A stretch of 64,000 nt of DNA from Pectobacterium sp. A5351 (GCF_028335745.1 NZ_CP116477.1:4216001-4280000); one strand, 5' to 3'. Shown: positions 40,140 through 49,824, counted from the first letter of the stretch. Translations and numbers: made by a program. The notes: a model not told the origin generated them from the sequence alone.

Positions 40140-41102
40140 ATGAAACCTAGCGTTATCCTGTACAAAAAAGTTGCTGACGACCTGCGCACTCGTTTGGACC
40201 AACACTTCACCGTCACTGAACTTGACGACTTTCCTGCACTCGACCACCCGGCTCTGGCAACGGCCGAAGGCATCATTGGTTCCGGTGGCAAGGTCGATAA
40301 AGACTTCCTGCAACATGCACCACGTTTACGTGCAGCCTCCACCATTTCTGTCGGTTACGACACCTTTAACGTCGACGCACTGAATGAAAAAGGGGTGATT
40401 CTCATGCATACCCCAACCGTGCTGACGGAAACCGTGGCGGATACGGTTCTGGCACTGATGCTCGCCAGCGCGCGCCGGGTCGTGGAAGTCGCCGAACGCG
40501 TTAAAGCAGGCGAATGGAAAGGTGGCGTTGACAGCGACTGGTTTGGCACAGACGTTCACCATAAAACCATCGGCATTCTGGGGATGGGCCGCATCGGTCT
40601 GGCCGTAGCACAACGTGCTCACTTTGGTTTCAGCATGCCGGTGCTGTACAACGCACGCCGCCATCACTCCGAAGCGGAGCAGCGCTTTAATGCCCGTTAC
40701 TGCGATCTCGATACACTCTTGGCCGAGTCTGATTTCCTCTGTATCACGCTGCCGCTCACGGCGGAAACACATCATCTGATTGGGCGCGAGCAACTGGCAA
40801 AAATGAAATCCAGCGCCATGTTGATTAATATCGGTCGTGGTGCCGTCGTGGATGAAGACGCGCTGACGGAAGCCCTGGTGAAAGGGACCATTCAAGGCGC
40901 AGGTTTGGATGTGTTTGTCAAAGAACCATTGCCCGTCGATTCTCCACTACTGGATTTGCCTAACGTTGTGGCGCTACCGCATATCGGTTCTGCCACGCAC
41001 GAAACCCGTTACGGCATGGCAGCCTGTGCTGTCGATAACCTGATTGCCGCCCTGAGCGGTCAAGTAAAAGAAAACTGCGTGAACCCACAGGTGTTGAAAT
41101 AG
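40140..41102 (+). CDS. ghrB: Glyoxylate/hydroxypyruvate reductase B (2-ketogluconate reductase)
   Basis: 320 residues from [16 protein letters not shown], with TGGAG 6 bp before the ATG. D-isomer 2-hydroxyacid dehydrogenase: NAD(P) loop [16 protein letters not shown]; catalytic Arg in [11 protein letters not shown], Glu in DVFVKEPL, and His in ALPHIGSAT. It reduces glyoxylate, hydroxypyruvate and 2-keto-gluconates. In E. coli ghrB lies in the same tag-yiaC-yiaF neighbourhood. Confidence 0.95.
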   Translation: MKPSVILYKKVADDLRTRLDQHFTVTELDDFPALDHPALATAEGIIGSGGKVDKDFLQHAPRLRAASTISVGYDTFNVDALNEKGVILMHTPTVLTETVADTVLALMLASARRVVEVAERVKAGEWKGGVDSDWFGTDVHHKTIGILGMGRIGLAVAQRAHFGFSMPVLYNARRHHSEAEQRFNARYCDLDTLLAESDFLCITLPLTAETHHLIGREQLAKMKSSAMLINIGRGAVVDEDALTEALVKGTIQGAGLDVFVKEPLPVDSPLLDLPNVVALPHIGSATHETRYGMAACAVDNLIAALSGQVKENCVNPQVLK

Positions 41103-41405
41103 GCTTCAGGTAGCTATGGCGCTGCGACGCACGCTCGCAGCGCTACCGACGCCCACTCAATAAGTTCACCATCACACGCGAAACGCAGCGATTTCCCGCA
41201 AAAAGCCGCTCTTTTTCCTACCTAAAAACTGGATAACCAATGCCGGTTTTGTTCTTTGCTGTTTCCTACCGCCTATGGAAGTATCGGCTGTAACGAATGG
41301 TTACCGTCCCCGCCGTATTTCCGCATTTCAGGGCGTAATCGCTCCGCATATTCACCTGATAAAACAGAACGTTAATAAAAACCATTACCTGTAGGAACAA
41401 CCATC
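41103..41405. promoter_or_regulatory. ghrB terminator and leader of the flavin monooxygenase operon
   Basis: A 9-bp stem, GCGCTGCGA (41119-41127) with TCGCAGCGC (41135-41143), follows ghrB and probably ends its message. The remaining 260 bp must hold the operon promoter. I see no clear regulator box. Confidence 0.6.
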
Positions 41406-43043
41406 GTGGCGACTTTTTTGCATCCTCATCAAAAACTCACTCTTTTTGCCTCTCTGCTCCTTCTGGGCGGTGCGCTGAGCGTACAAGCAGCGAACGACAC
41501 ACCGAAAATCGGCGGCACGCTGATTTATCTGGAACAGCAGGCGCACACCAATCTCTATACGCCCGCGGGCGGGTTTTACCCAAACGGCGGCATTCTCAAT
41601 CAGGTAACCGATAAACTGACGTACCAAAACCCGGAAACGCTGGAAATCGAACCGTGGGTTGCAGAATCCTGGAGCGTCAACGCAGATAACACCGAATACA
41701 CATTCAAGATTCGTCCCGGCATTACCTTCTCTGACGGCACGCCGCTGGATGCCAACGCGGTAGCGAAAAATTTTGATACCTACGGCTTAGGAAATACGGC
41801 GCTCAACCAGCCAATTTCAGAGGTCATCAATAACTATCTGCGCAGCGAAGTTATCGACCCGCTCACCGTGAAGTTTTACTTTAAGAAGCCATCTCCAGGC
41901 TTCCTGCAAGGCACCTCGGCCATCGGTTCCGGACTGGTTTCGCTCAGTACGCTTGAGCGCAATTTCAATCAGTTAGGTAATGCCAAAAACATTATCGGCT
42001 CTGGTCCATTCGTGGTAAGCAGCGAGAAACTGGGGCGCGAGCTGAAACTGACCGCCCGTAAGGATTACAACTGGGCACCGGTTAAATCAAAACATCAGGG
42101 GCGTGCCTATCTGGACGGCATTACCTATCTGGTCACCCCGGAAGACAGCGTACGCATCGGCGCGTTGGTCTCTGGTCAGGCGGACTTCATTCGTCAGATT
42201 CAGGCTTATGATGAGAAGCGGGTGCAGAGTCAGGGCTTCAATCTTTATGCCCCACCGACGCGCGGCGTTAATAACAGCGTGGTTTTCCGCCCGGATAACC
42301 CGCTGGTCGCCGATATCCGCGTGCGTAAAGCGCTGCTGCACGCCACCAACACCAAAGAGATCATTGCTACGCTGTTCTCTGACAACTACCCACAAGCGAC
42401 ATCCCCCCTAGCTAAAACCGCCGCCGGCTATGTCGATCTCTCCAGCAAGCTCACCTTCGATCCCGCGCAGGCTAACAAACTGTTAGATGAAGCGGGGTGG
42501 AAAACCGGTTCGCAGGGATTGCGGCAAAAAGACGGCAAAACGCTGGAACTGACCGCTTATGAATCGCTGCCGCAACCGCAGAACAAAGAAACCTTACAGT
42601 TGGTTTCCCAGCAGTGGGCAAAAGTCGGCGTGAAGCTGAACGTGCTGGCGGGTGACGCAGGCAGCAAGACCGTCGATAGCCTCGACCCGCTGAAAACCGG
42701 CGTGGCTCCGGCGATGGTAGGCCGTGCCGACCCGGATGTGCTGAAAAGCCAGTATTACCCGACAGTGCGTAACGTTCTGCTGCAAAAAGGCGGTTCCAGC
42801 GACAAGGTGAATACCTTTGTGGATGCGCATCTGAATACGCTGCTGGATGGCATCGCCGCAGAAACCGACCGTAGCAAGCGACTGGCGCTGGTGGGAGAGG
42901 TGCAGAACTACCTGATCGATCAGGCCTACGTCATCCCCATTTTTGAAGAACCACAGGTGTTTGCTGGCGCGCCCACCACCAAAGGTATCGCGTTTGAAGC
43001 CGTGGGTCGCCCCAGCTTTTACAGCACCTGGCTGGATAAGTAA
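41406..43043 (+). CDS. ABC transporter substrate-binding protein, family 5 (KPN_01854-like)
   Basis: 545 residues from a GTG at 41406 with TAGGA upstream. A signal peptide ends SVQA at about residue 28. The mature protein has the dipeptide/nickel-type binding fold: KIGGTLIYLEQQ, KLTYQNPETLEIEPWVAESW and EYTFKIRPGITFSDGTPLDA are typical, and RVRKALLHATNTKEII is the second-lobe motif. The binding pocket does not reveal the ligand. It is the first gene of a six-gene operon encoding an importer plus two oxidative-type enzymes. I recall a TIGRFAM of this name for such proteins. Confidence 0.9.
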   Translation: MATFLHPHQKLTLFASLLLLGGALSVQAANDTPKIGGTLIYLEQQAHTNLYTPAGGFYPNGGILNQVTDKLTYQNPETLEIEPWVAESWSVNADNTEYTFKIRPGITFSDGTPLDANAVAKNFDTYGLGNTALNQPISEVINNYLRSEVIDPLTVKFYFKKPSPGFLQGTSAIGSGLVSLSTLERNFNQLGNAKNIIGSGPFVVSSEKLGRELKLTARKDYNWAPVKSKHQGRAYLDGITYLVTPEDSVRIGALVSGQADFIRQIQAYDEKRVQSQGFNLYAPPTRGVNNSVVFRPDNPLVADIRVRKALLHATNTKEIIATLFSDNYPQATSPLAKTAAGYVDLSSKLTFDPAQANKLLDEAGWKTGSQGLRQKDGKTLELTAYESLPQPQNKETLQLVSQQWAKVGVKLNVLAGDAGSKTVDSLDPLKTGVAPAMVGRADPDVLKSQYYPTVRNVLLQKGGSSDKVNTFVDAHLNTLLDGIAAETDRSKRLALVGEVQNYLIDQAYVIPIFEEPQVFAGAPTTKGIAFEAVGRPSFYSTWLDK

Positions 43044-43070
43044 CACAGAAGAAGGAAGGAGAAGATCATC

Positions 43071-44015
43071 ATGAACCGATATCTGGCACTGCGCATCGGT
43101 CAGGCACTGCTCGTTCTGTGGGCGGCATTTACCCTATCTTTTATCCTGCTTCAGGCGATGCCAGGCGATGCCGTACTGATTAAGTTTCAAGCCCCAGAGC
43201 TCGGCCTGAGTGCCGAGCAGATTGCGCAGTTGCGGTTGTCTTACGGCGCCGATACGCCAGTACTCACCCAGTATTTTCATGCGATAACCCAGATACTGCG
43301 TGGCGATCTCGGCCTCTCTCTTCAGGCGGGCGTGCCGGTCACCGAACTGATTGCCGCGAACCTGCCGCCAACGCTGCTGCTCGCGGTACTGGGTTTTATT
43401 GCCGCTGGCCTGCTGGCGTTTGCTCTCGCCTTCTTATCGACGCTCACACCATTCCAGTGGCTGCGAAGCACGCTGCAATCGTTGCCGTCGCTGTTTATTT
43501 CCGTTCCGACCTTCTGGCTGGGCATCGTGCTGATTCAGGTCTTCTCTTTCCGTTTGGGGTTGATTCCGGTGATTAACCCCGGCGAATGGGAAGGGTTGAT
43601 TCTGCCGGTTCTCACGCTGGCACTACCGATCTCCGCCCCGCTTGCTCAGGTGCTGATGCGCAGCATCGATCAGATACAAACCCAGCCGTTTGTTGCCGTC
43701 GCTCGCGCCAAAGGAGCCAGCCGCAGCGGCGTACTCTGGCGACATATCGCCCGCAACGCCATGCTGCCCACGCTGACTATCGCTGGCCTGCTGTTGGGCG
43801 AACTGATTGCAGGGGCACTGATTACCGAAACCGTGTTTGGCCGCAATGGACTCGGCCAGTTGACGCAGGAGGCCGTGAATTATCAGGACAGCAGCGTATT
43901 GCAGGCCATCGTGCTGATTTCCGCCGCCGCCTTTGTTGTCGTCAATCTGGCCGTCGATCTGCTCTATCCCCTTCTCGATCCGCGCCTGAAAAGCACGTCA
44001 GGAGCCACGTTATGA
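43071..44015 (+). CDS. ABC transporter permease 1 (DppB-like)
   Basis: 314 residues; six membrane segments with an N-terminal cytoplasmic start (MNRYLALRIGQALLVLWAAF). The inner-membrane EAA loop is VAVARAKGASRSGVLWRHIA, the contact point with the ATPase. Typical DppB-family features are FILLQAMPGDAV and TEQVFGRNGLGQL-like TETVFGRNGLGQLT. It starts 27 bp after the binding protein and overlaps the next gene by 4 bp (ATGA at 44012). Confidence 0.93.
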   Translation: MNRYLALRIGQALLVLWAAFTLSFILLQAMPGDAVLIKFQAPELGLSAEQIAQLRLSYGADTPVLTQYFHAITQILRGDLGLSLQAGVPVTELIAANLPPTLLLAVLGFIAAGLLAFALAFLSTLTPFQWLRSTLQSLPSLFISVPTFWLGIVLIQVFSFRLGLIPVINPGEWEGLILPVLTLALPISAPLAQVLMRSIDQIQTQPFVAVARAKGASRSGVLWRHIARNAMLPTLTIAGLLLGELIAGALITETVFGRNGLGQLTQEAVNYQDSSVLQAIVLISAAAFVVVNLAVDLLYPLLDPRLKSTSGATL

Positions 44016-44872
44016 CTACCGTACAACTGGAAAAAATCACCTTTCCTCTTCTGCGTAAGCGGCCGCTTCTGCGTCGCTACGCCTTTCAGCCGGGGTTGGT
44101 GCTGGCCTGGCTGATTATGCTGACCGTCGCACTCTGGGCGCTGTTTCCCGGCTGGTTTACTGACTATAGCCCGACGGAAGGCATCGCGGGCGCACAGCGG
44201 CTGGCACCTGACGCCGACTACTGGCTCGGCACCGATCAGCTAGGGCGTGACCTCTATGCACGTATCGTTTATGGCGCGGTGCACTCACTTTCTGGTGCGG
44301 TCATCGCCGTCGGGCTAGGTTTGGTGCTCGGCAGCCTGTTCGGTCTCTTGGCGGGTGCCGTTGGCGGCTGGCTGGATAGCGTCGTAATGCGCAGCATCGA
44401 CGTGTTGCTGGCCATCCCCGGCCTGCTGCTGGCACTGAGCGTCATCATCCTGTTGGGTTTCGGCACGGTTAACGCTGCGATTGCCGTGGGCGTCACCTCC
44501 GTCGCCAGCTTCACCCGACTGGTACGTTCAGAAGTACTACGCGTGCGCCACAGCGACTACGTCGAAGCCGCCTATGGCAGCGGCGGCACCTTTTTCAGCG
44601 TGTTATGGCGGCATATTCTGCCGAACTCACTGACCACCGTTTTCGCTTTTGCCGCGCTGCAATTCGGCAGCGCAATTCTGGCTATCTCCACACTCAGCTT
44701 CCTCGGCTACGGTGCGCCGCCGCCCACGCCGGAATGGGGACTGCTGATCGCCGAAGGCCGTAACTACATCGCTACTGCGTGGTGGCTAACCACCTTCCCC
44801 GGTCTGGTGGTGGTACTTGTTGTGCTATCCGCTAACCGCATCAGCCAGTCAATCAGGAGAACGGCACGATGA
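44012..44872 (+). CDS. ABC transporter permease 2 (DppC-like)
   Basis: 286 residues from MTTVQLEKITFPLLRKRPLL. The frame is also open upstream, but the ATGA overlap with permease 1 fixes the start. It has the DppC features YWLGTDQLGRDLYARIVYGA and the EAA loop DYVEAAYGSGGTFFSVLWRH. It pairs with permease 1 as the membrane channel. It overlaps the ATPase gene by 4 bp. Confidence 0.93.
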   Translation: MTTVQLEKITFPLLRKRPLLRRYAFQPGLVLAWLIMLTVALWALFPGWFTDYSPTEGIAGAQRLAPDADYWLGTDQLGRDLYARIVYGAVHSLSGAVIAVGLGLVLGSLFGLLAGAVGGWLDSVVMRSIDVLLAIPGLLLALSVIILLGFGTVNAAIAVGVTSVASFTRLVRSEVLRVRHSDYVEAAYGSGGTFFSVLWRHILPNSLTTVFAFAALQFGSAILAISTLSFLGYGAPPPTPEWGLLIAEGRNYIATAWWLTTFPGLVVVLVVLSANRISQSIRRTAR

Positions 44873-46608
44873 GCCTGTCAGCCAGCCTACAAACCAGCGC
44901 CGCGGTGCCCGTGTTGGCTCTGGAGAACGTCACGATTGCCTATCGCAGTGACGATCGCGAGCAGACCGTCGTGGAAGGCGTCTCTTTCCATATTCAGCCC
45001 GGTGAAGTCGTCGCGCTGGTGGGGGAATCCGGTTCAGGGAAAACCACCACCGCGCAGGCGGTTATCGGTTTGCTGGCCGAAAACGGTCGGTTAACGCGCG
45101 GCGCCATTCGGCTCAATGGCGTAGATATCAGCGGCTGGTCGCAGAAGCGGCTGGACAGCGTGCGCGGCGCGCAGATCAGTCTGATCCCGCAGGATCCCAC
45201 CAGTTCCCTGAATCCGGTGCAGACCATCGGTGAGCAGGTAGACGAGATTCTGCGCATTCATCAGCGGGAAGATCGCCAGACTACCCGCCGGAAAACGCTG
45301 GCACTGCTGGAGCGCGTGGGGCTAAACCAGCCGGAACTGCGCGCAAAGCAATATCCGCACGAGCTGTCCGGCGGTATGAAACAGCGCGTCCTGATCGCCA
45401 TTGCGATTGCCTTGAAACCCGCGCTGATTATTGCCGATGAACCCACCAGCGCGCTGGATGTCACGGTGCAGAAACGCATTCTCGATCTGCTTGATGAACT
45501 ACGGCGCGAAAATGGGACAGCGGTGCTGTTCGTCACCCACGATCTGGGTGTGGCGGCCGAGCGTGCCGATCGGCTTCTGGTCTTCCAGAGCGGCTATATT
45601 CAGGAGCAAGGCCCTACGCTTGAGGTACTCAGCGCGCCCTCAAGCCACTATGCCCGCACGCTACTGGCTAACGTCCCGTCGCTAAACCCAACGCCGCGTC
45701 CACCGCGCACCAATACATCGGAAGCTGACAGTATTGTCTCGGTTGAAAATTTGGTGCAGACCTTCCCGTTGTCAGGACGTAAAGGGGAACACTTTCGGGC
45801 GGTAGATGACGTCTCTTTCAGCGTGCCGCGCGGCACAACCCACGCTATTGTCGGCGAATCCGGCTCGGGTAAAACCACTACAGCGCGCAGCCTACTCGGC
45901 TTTCATCACCCCAGCGCCGGACGGATTCTGATCGACGGCACCGATATCACCCACCTGAAAGGTGAAGCGCTACGGCAGTTCCGGCAGAAAATCCAGTTGG
46001 TCTATCAAAATCCTTTTGGTTCACTCGATCCGTCGCAGCGGTTATACGACATCGTCGAGGAACCGCTGCGCAATTTTAATCGCCATACCGCCGCGCAGCG
46101 GGAACGCAAAATTCATGAGATGTTCAAGCGTGTCGCCCTGCCAATTGCGTTGCTGTCGCGCAAACCGCGTGAGCTGTCCGGTGGCCAACGCCAACGTGTT
46201 GCTATCGCTCGGGCGCTGATGCTGGAACCACAGGTACTGGTGTTGGACGAGGCCGTTTCCGCGCTGGATGTCACCGTGCAGGCGCAGATTCTGCGTTTGC
46301 TGACCGAATTACAGGAATCACTCGGGTTAACGTATCTGTTCATCTCACACGATTTGGCGGTGGTACGCCAGATCGCCGACACCGTTTCGGTGCTGTATCA
46401 CGGCAAGCAGCTTGAATCCGGCCCGGTGGAGCAGATCTTCGCCCAGCCCGCACATCAGTATACCCGTGAACTCATTGCGGCCATCCCCGGGCAGCAACAT
46501 CCGGCTTTTTCCCGTTCGCATCACTCTCACATTCGTACTGAATCCACATTCACTCTGAAACACATTCACGCTGAAAAACATGGCACTAAACCAAGGACTG
46601 TAGAATGA
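44869..46608 (+). CDS. Fused double ABC ATPase (DppD-DppF type)
   Basis: 579 residues, two complete ABC domains in one chain, as in GsiA. Domain 1: Walker A GESGSGKT at 52-59, signature LSGGM at 166-170, Walker B IIADEPTS. Domain 2: GESGSGKT at 329-336, LSGGQ at 436-440, and Walker B VLVLDEAVSALD. Both have full catalytic residues, so each site is probably active. It drives import through the two permeases. Overlaps the neighbouring genes by 4 bp at each end. Confidence 0.95.
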   Translation: MSLSASLQTSAAVPVLALENVTIAYRSDDREQTVVEGVSFHIQPGEVVALVGESGSGKTTTAQAVIGLLAENGRLTRGAIRLNGVDISGWSQKRLDSVRGAQISLIPQDPTSSLNPVQTIGEQVDEILRIHQREDRQTTRRKTLALLERVGLNQPELRAKQYPHELSGGMKQRVLIAIAIALKPALIIADEPTSALDVTVQKRILDLLDELRRENGTAVLFVTHDLGVAAERADRLLVFQSGYIQEQGPTLEVLSAPSSHYARTLLANVPSLNPTPRPPRTNTSEADSIVSVENLVQTFPLSGRKGEHFRAVDDVSFSVPRGTTHAIVGESGSGKTTTARSLLGFHHPSAGRILIDGTDITHLKGEALRQFRQKIQLVYQNPFGSLDPSQRLYDIVEEPLRNFNRHTAAQRERKIHEMFKRVALPIALLSRKPRELSGGQRQRVAIARALMLEPQVLVLDEAVSALDVTVQAQILRLLTELQESLGLTYLFISHDLAVVRQIADTVSVLYHGKQLESGPVEQIFAQPAHQYTRELIAAIPGQQHPAFSRSHHSHIRTESTFTLKHIHAEKHGTKPRTVE

Positions 46609-47639
46609 CAACGAAACGGCTGGGATTTTTCACGCGATTGCTGGACGACGCTTCCGCTCAGCAACGCTATCGGCTGGCGACGGAACAAATCGTCAAAGCC
46701 GAACAACTCGGATTCGACAGCGCCTGGGTCGCGCAGCACCACTTTCACGCCGATGAAGGCGGGCTACCTTCGCCGCTGGTGTTTCTGGCGCTGGTTGCCG
46801 CACGCACGCACCGCATCCAACTCGGCACCGGCGTGATTACACTGCCGATGGAAGAGCCGCTGCGCGTAGCGGAAGATACCGCCGTGCTCGATTTACTCAG
46901 CAACGGCAGGCTGGAAATCGGCGTCGGTTCCGGCGGTACACCGTCCTCATTTGCCGCCTTCGGTCACGACAGCGCACAGCGCGGGCAGATCCTCGGGCGC
47001 TATCTTGAGAAACTGCGCGCTGCGTGGCGGGGAGAAGCACTAAGCGAAGACGGTAATCAGCTCTACCCTGCCGCCCCGCATTTGGATAAGCGCGTCTGGC
47101 AGGCCACGTTTTCCATCGAAGGGGCAGAACGAGCCGGTAAAGCAGGCGATGGCTTGATGCTCTCTCGTACCCAGCCACGCCCGGAACATTTCCCAGACGC
47201 CACGCTGGCTGACCTGCAAAATCCGATGATCGACGCTTATCTGGCCGCGTTGCCCACCGGCGTCGAACCGCGCATCCTCAGCTCGCGTAGCGTTTTCGTG
47301 GCTGACGATCGACAGTTAGCGCTGAGTCTGGCAGAAAAGGGGCTTAATCGCTCCGCCGCCCGTTCCGGCACGTTCCGACCGATTTCTCACGACTCGGTAG
47401 AGGCGCTGATCGCCTCCTTCGATAGCCATGTCGGCACCGCGCAGGATGTCATCGCGTCACTTCGGGCTGACAGCTCGCTGGAACGTGCGACCGATGTGAC
47501 ATTCCAGGTGCATTCCATCGATCCGCCGCACGCATTGATTCTGCGTTCGCTTGAACTGATTGCCACTCAGGTGGCCCCCGCGTTGGGCTGGAGATCCGCC
47601 GTCAAACAGAAAAGCCCGCTCGGGCAGGAGATTGCATGA
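46605..47639 (+). CDS. LLM-class FMN-dependent monooxygenase (KPN_01858-like)
   Basis: 344 residues; the bacterial luciferase-like TIM barrel. It starts MTTKRLGFFTRLLDDASAQQ, and the family block LEIGVGSGGTPSSFAAFGHD is the flavin-phosphate region, preceded by GTGVITLPMEEPLRVAEDTA. Such enzymes use reduced FMN from a separate reductase and O2 to cleave C-S, C-N or C-C bonds (SsuD, NtaA, Ssu-like). No flavin reductase is in the operon. It overlaps both neighbours by 4 bp. Substrate unknown. Confidence 0.9.
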   Translation: MTTKRLGFFTRLLDDASAQQRYRLATEQIVKAEQLGFDSAWVAQHHFHADEGGLPSPLVFLALVAARTHRIQLGTGVITLPMEEPLRVAEDTAVLDLLSNGRLEIGVGSGGTPSSFAAFGHDSAQRGQILGRYLEKLRAAWRGEALSEDGNQLYPAAPHLDKRVWQATFSIEGAERAGKAGDGLMLSRTQPRPEHFPDATLADLQNPMIDAYLAALPTGVEPRILSSRSVFVADDRQLALSLAEKGLNRSAARSGTFRPISHDSVEALIASFDSHVGTAQDVIASLRADSSLERATDVTFQVHSIDPPHALILRSLELIATQVAPALGWRSAVKQKSPLGQEIA

Positions 47640-48769
47640 CGCACGCTAACACATTACACACCCCTGACGTACTGGATGCACTGGCCGAAATCGGCCCGGA
47701 TTCCGCCCTCGCCGCAGCCAGAAAAACCCGCGATGCAGCAACCCGACACACTCAGGGCAGCTACGATGTGCTGTTTAATGCCAACACCGCAGACGATGCA
47801 ACACTGCCGCTATCGCTGCGCTTCTGGTTTGCCGCAAAGATTAGTGGCTGGCAGCAGGATGAGCAGCTACAACATTTCTATGCCGAGCGGCTGGCAGATT
47901 TCCTGGAACCCACGCTGACACCGGCACTACAGCTAGCGTTGGATCACGCCGAACGCCTGACGAAAACGCCCGTGCAGGCCGCAGCGCCACACGTCACCGC
48001 GCTGGAAAAAGCAGGCTGGTCGGTAAACGATATCGTGACGCTGTCTCAGCTCATCGCATTTGTGAATTTTCAAAGCCGGCTGCTGCGCGGCTATCGCCTG
48101 ATTGCCGGCCATCGCGTCGGCCAGCCGCATTCACAGGCCGCCGTCGCGGGTCAGTGGCATACCCAACCGTTGACGCACAGCGGCAAATCTGCACCGCAGG
48201 CGTTTACTCAGGCAGAGCTGGGTTGGGAACCATGGATCGCGCCCAAGCCGCTGGCCGAATTTAATGCGGATGAGCAGGCGATTCTGGCGCGTTTCGGCCA
48301 CACCGATTCCGACTATTTTCGTTTGCTAGGCCGCAATCTCCCGGTACTGGAACAGCGCACGCTGACGGATAAAGGGATTTTCTATACCGCTGGCGGCCTG
48401 CCGCGCAAGGAGCGCGAACTGATCGCCGCTGTCACCAGCAAGGTCAACGGCTGCATCTACTGCGCCTCGGTACACGCGCGTAAAGCCAGCCAACTCTCCA
48501 AACAAGACAACGACGTACAGCGACTGCTGGATGTGGTTCCCGGTGGCGATTTAGGTATCGGCCAAAGTCCGCGCTGGCAGGCGATTATCGATTTCTCGGC
48601 TCGCCTTTCCGCCACACCCGCGCAGGTCAACGCAAACGACCTGAAGCAACTGCAAGAGCAGGGGTTAGATACGCTGGAGATCGTCGATGTGGTGCAGTCA
48701 GCCGCCTTCTTCTCATGGGCCAACCGACTGATGCTGACACTAGGCGAACCGTTCTGGCCAGAGCATTAA
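47636..48769 (+). CDS. Fused CMD-like / AhpD-like alkylhydroperoxidase-domain protein
   Basis: 377 residues; two related halves. Residues about 30-165 resemble the CMD helical domain but have no cysteines. Residues about 200-377 carry the AhpD active site, E261 then C273-x-x-C276 and H280 (NGCIYCASVHARKAS), the redox pair and proton relay. I recall two separate families for these halves in Agrobacterium (Avi_7170 and Avi_7169), here joined in one chain. It could detoxify a peroxide or reduce an oxidised product of the preceding monooxygenase. Last gene of the operon, with a terminator 20 bp after. Confidence 0.8.
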   Translation: MTHANTLHTPDVLDALAEIGPDSALAAARKTRDAATRHTQGSYDVLFNANTADDATLPLSLRFWFAAKISGWQQDEQLQHFYAERLADFLEPTLTPALQLALDHAERLTKTPVQAAAPHVTALEKAGWSVNDIVTLSQLIAFVNFQSRLLRGYRLIAGHRVGQPHSQAAVAGQWHTQPLTHSGKSAPQAFTQAELGWEPWIAPKPLAEFNADEQAILARFGHTDSDYFRLLGRNLPVLEQRTLTDKGIFYTAGGLPRKERELIAAVTSKVNGCIYCASVHARKASQLSKQDNDVQRLLDVVPGGDLGIGQSPRWQAIIDFSARLSATPAQVNANDLKQLQEQGLDTLEIVDVVQSAAFFSWANRLMLTLGEPFWPEH

Positions 48770-48788
48770 TCCTATTCATGCATAAGCG

Positions 48789-48809
48789 CAGGAGGGAATA
48801 TCCCTCCTG
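48789..48809. terminator. Convergent terminator after the operon
   Basis: Perfect 9-bp stem CAGGAGGGA/TCCCTCCTG with a 3-base loop, then ACGTTTTCT. It separates the operon from the convergent siderophore-interacting gene. Confidence 0.9.
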
Positions 48810-48819
48810 ACGTTTTCTC

Positions 48820-49725
48820 TTAGCGGTGCGACCAGTAAGCCATAAAGTTGATCGTCTCTTTATCGAGATGGCGCTCGTCGAGCAGATAGCGGCGCAGCCG
48901 TTTGATGGCAGAAGACTCTCCCGCTGCCCAGGCGTAAAACGGACGATGCGCCGTTGCCCGTTCCCATAATAGCTCGTCTTCCGGCGTTTCCTGTGCGATT
49001 TCATCATGGTTGGTACAGGCGCTGGCGGGAATCTTCACGTCCTGTTGCACCGCAGCCAGCAGGCGTTCGCCCCATACTGTGCTACCGGTTTCCTCACGCG
49101 GCAGCCAGTGAATCGGAGCAAACGGGAAATCACCCGATGTCACGCAGTCAGCCGCTTTCGGCACTTCAAAAAAAGCCTGTACCGACGGCGGAGAAGGCTG
49201 AGTCGCCAGTTGTTCAAGAATCCCCATGGCCGCTGGCAGCGCCGTTTCATCCGCAATCAGCAGCACTTGTTCAACGCCCTCGTGTGGTGCCCACTCATAG
49301 CCGCCGCTGTCGCCATCGGCCTCTGCATTGGGTGCGACAATCTGTAGCGTATCGCCCGGCTTAGCATGATTCGCCCAGCTTGAGGCCGGCCCGGTATCGC
49401 CATGCAGCACAAAATCGATTGTTGCCTGCTGTAACTCGCGTGAGACAGAGCGCAGCGTATAGGTACGTAAAATCGGACGACGCTCGCGCGGTAGCGCCAG
49501 ATAGTCCTGATACCAGGTATCGCTCACGGCCATCGGCGTCAGCTCCCCGCTTTCACTGGCGAACAGCAGCTTGATGCGCTGATCCGGCGCGTCCAGTTTC
49601 ATCTGGCGCACTTCCGGGCCGGTAAACACACAGCGAGCTAATGAAGGCGAGAGTAACGTCTTACTCTCTAAGCGTAAGTTGAACAACCGATAGGCTGAAG
49701 ACGTTGTACGGGTAGCTAAAGACAT
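48820..49725 (-). CDS. Siderophore-interacting protein (NAD(P)H ferric-siderophore reductase)
   Basis: 301 residues, ViuB/YqjH-type flavin reductase. The FAD motif RTYTLRS (residues about 86-92) and the HGDTGPASSWANHAKPGD block (SAP-type) define the SIP family; the NAD(P) half contains WAAGESSAIKRLRRYLLDE. It releases iron from imported ferric siderophores in the cytoplasm. A strong Fur box (49806-49824) is about 80 bp before the start, so iron regulation is likely. Monocistronic. Confidence 0.92.
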   Translation of the reverse strand: MSLATRTTSSAYRLFNLRLESKTLLSPSLARCVFTGPEVRQMKLDAPDQRIKLLFASESGELTPMAVSDTWYQDYLALPRERRPILRTYTLRSVSRELQQATIDFVLHGDTGPASSWANHAKPGDTLQIVAPNAEADGDSGGYEWAPHEGVEQVLLIADETALPAAMGILEQLATQPSPPSVQAFFEVPKAADCVTSGDFPFAPIHWLPREETGSTVWGERLLAAVQQDVKIPASACTNHDEIAQETPEDELLWERATAHRPFYAWAAGESSAIKRLRRYLLDERHLDKETINFMAYWSHR

Positions 49726-49805
49726 AGTGAGAAAGCCGTATGTTTTGTAAGGAAAAATCAGTCAGCGGGATAAAACCCATTACCGCAACTTACCATAAAC
49801 AAAAC

Positions 49806-49824
49806 ACTAACGATAATCATTATC
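49806..49824. promoter_or_regulatory. Fur box of the siderophore-interacting gene
   Basis: ACTAACGATAATCATTATC matches the 19-bp Fur consensus at 16 positions, including an uninterrupted GATAATCATTATC. It lies 81 bp upstream of the SIP start, in the gap shared with the toxin-antitoxin operon. Confidence 0.85.

Noticed and set aside
43586..44011. N-terminal extension of permease 2
   Set aside because: This part is another frame of permease 1; the ATGA overlap at 44012 gives a normal DppC length.
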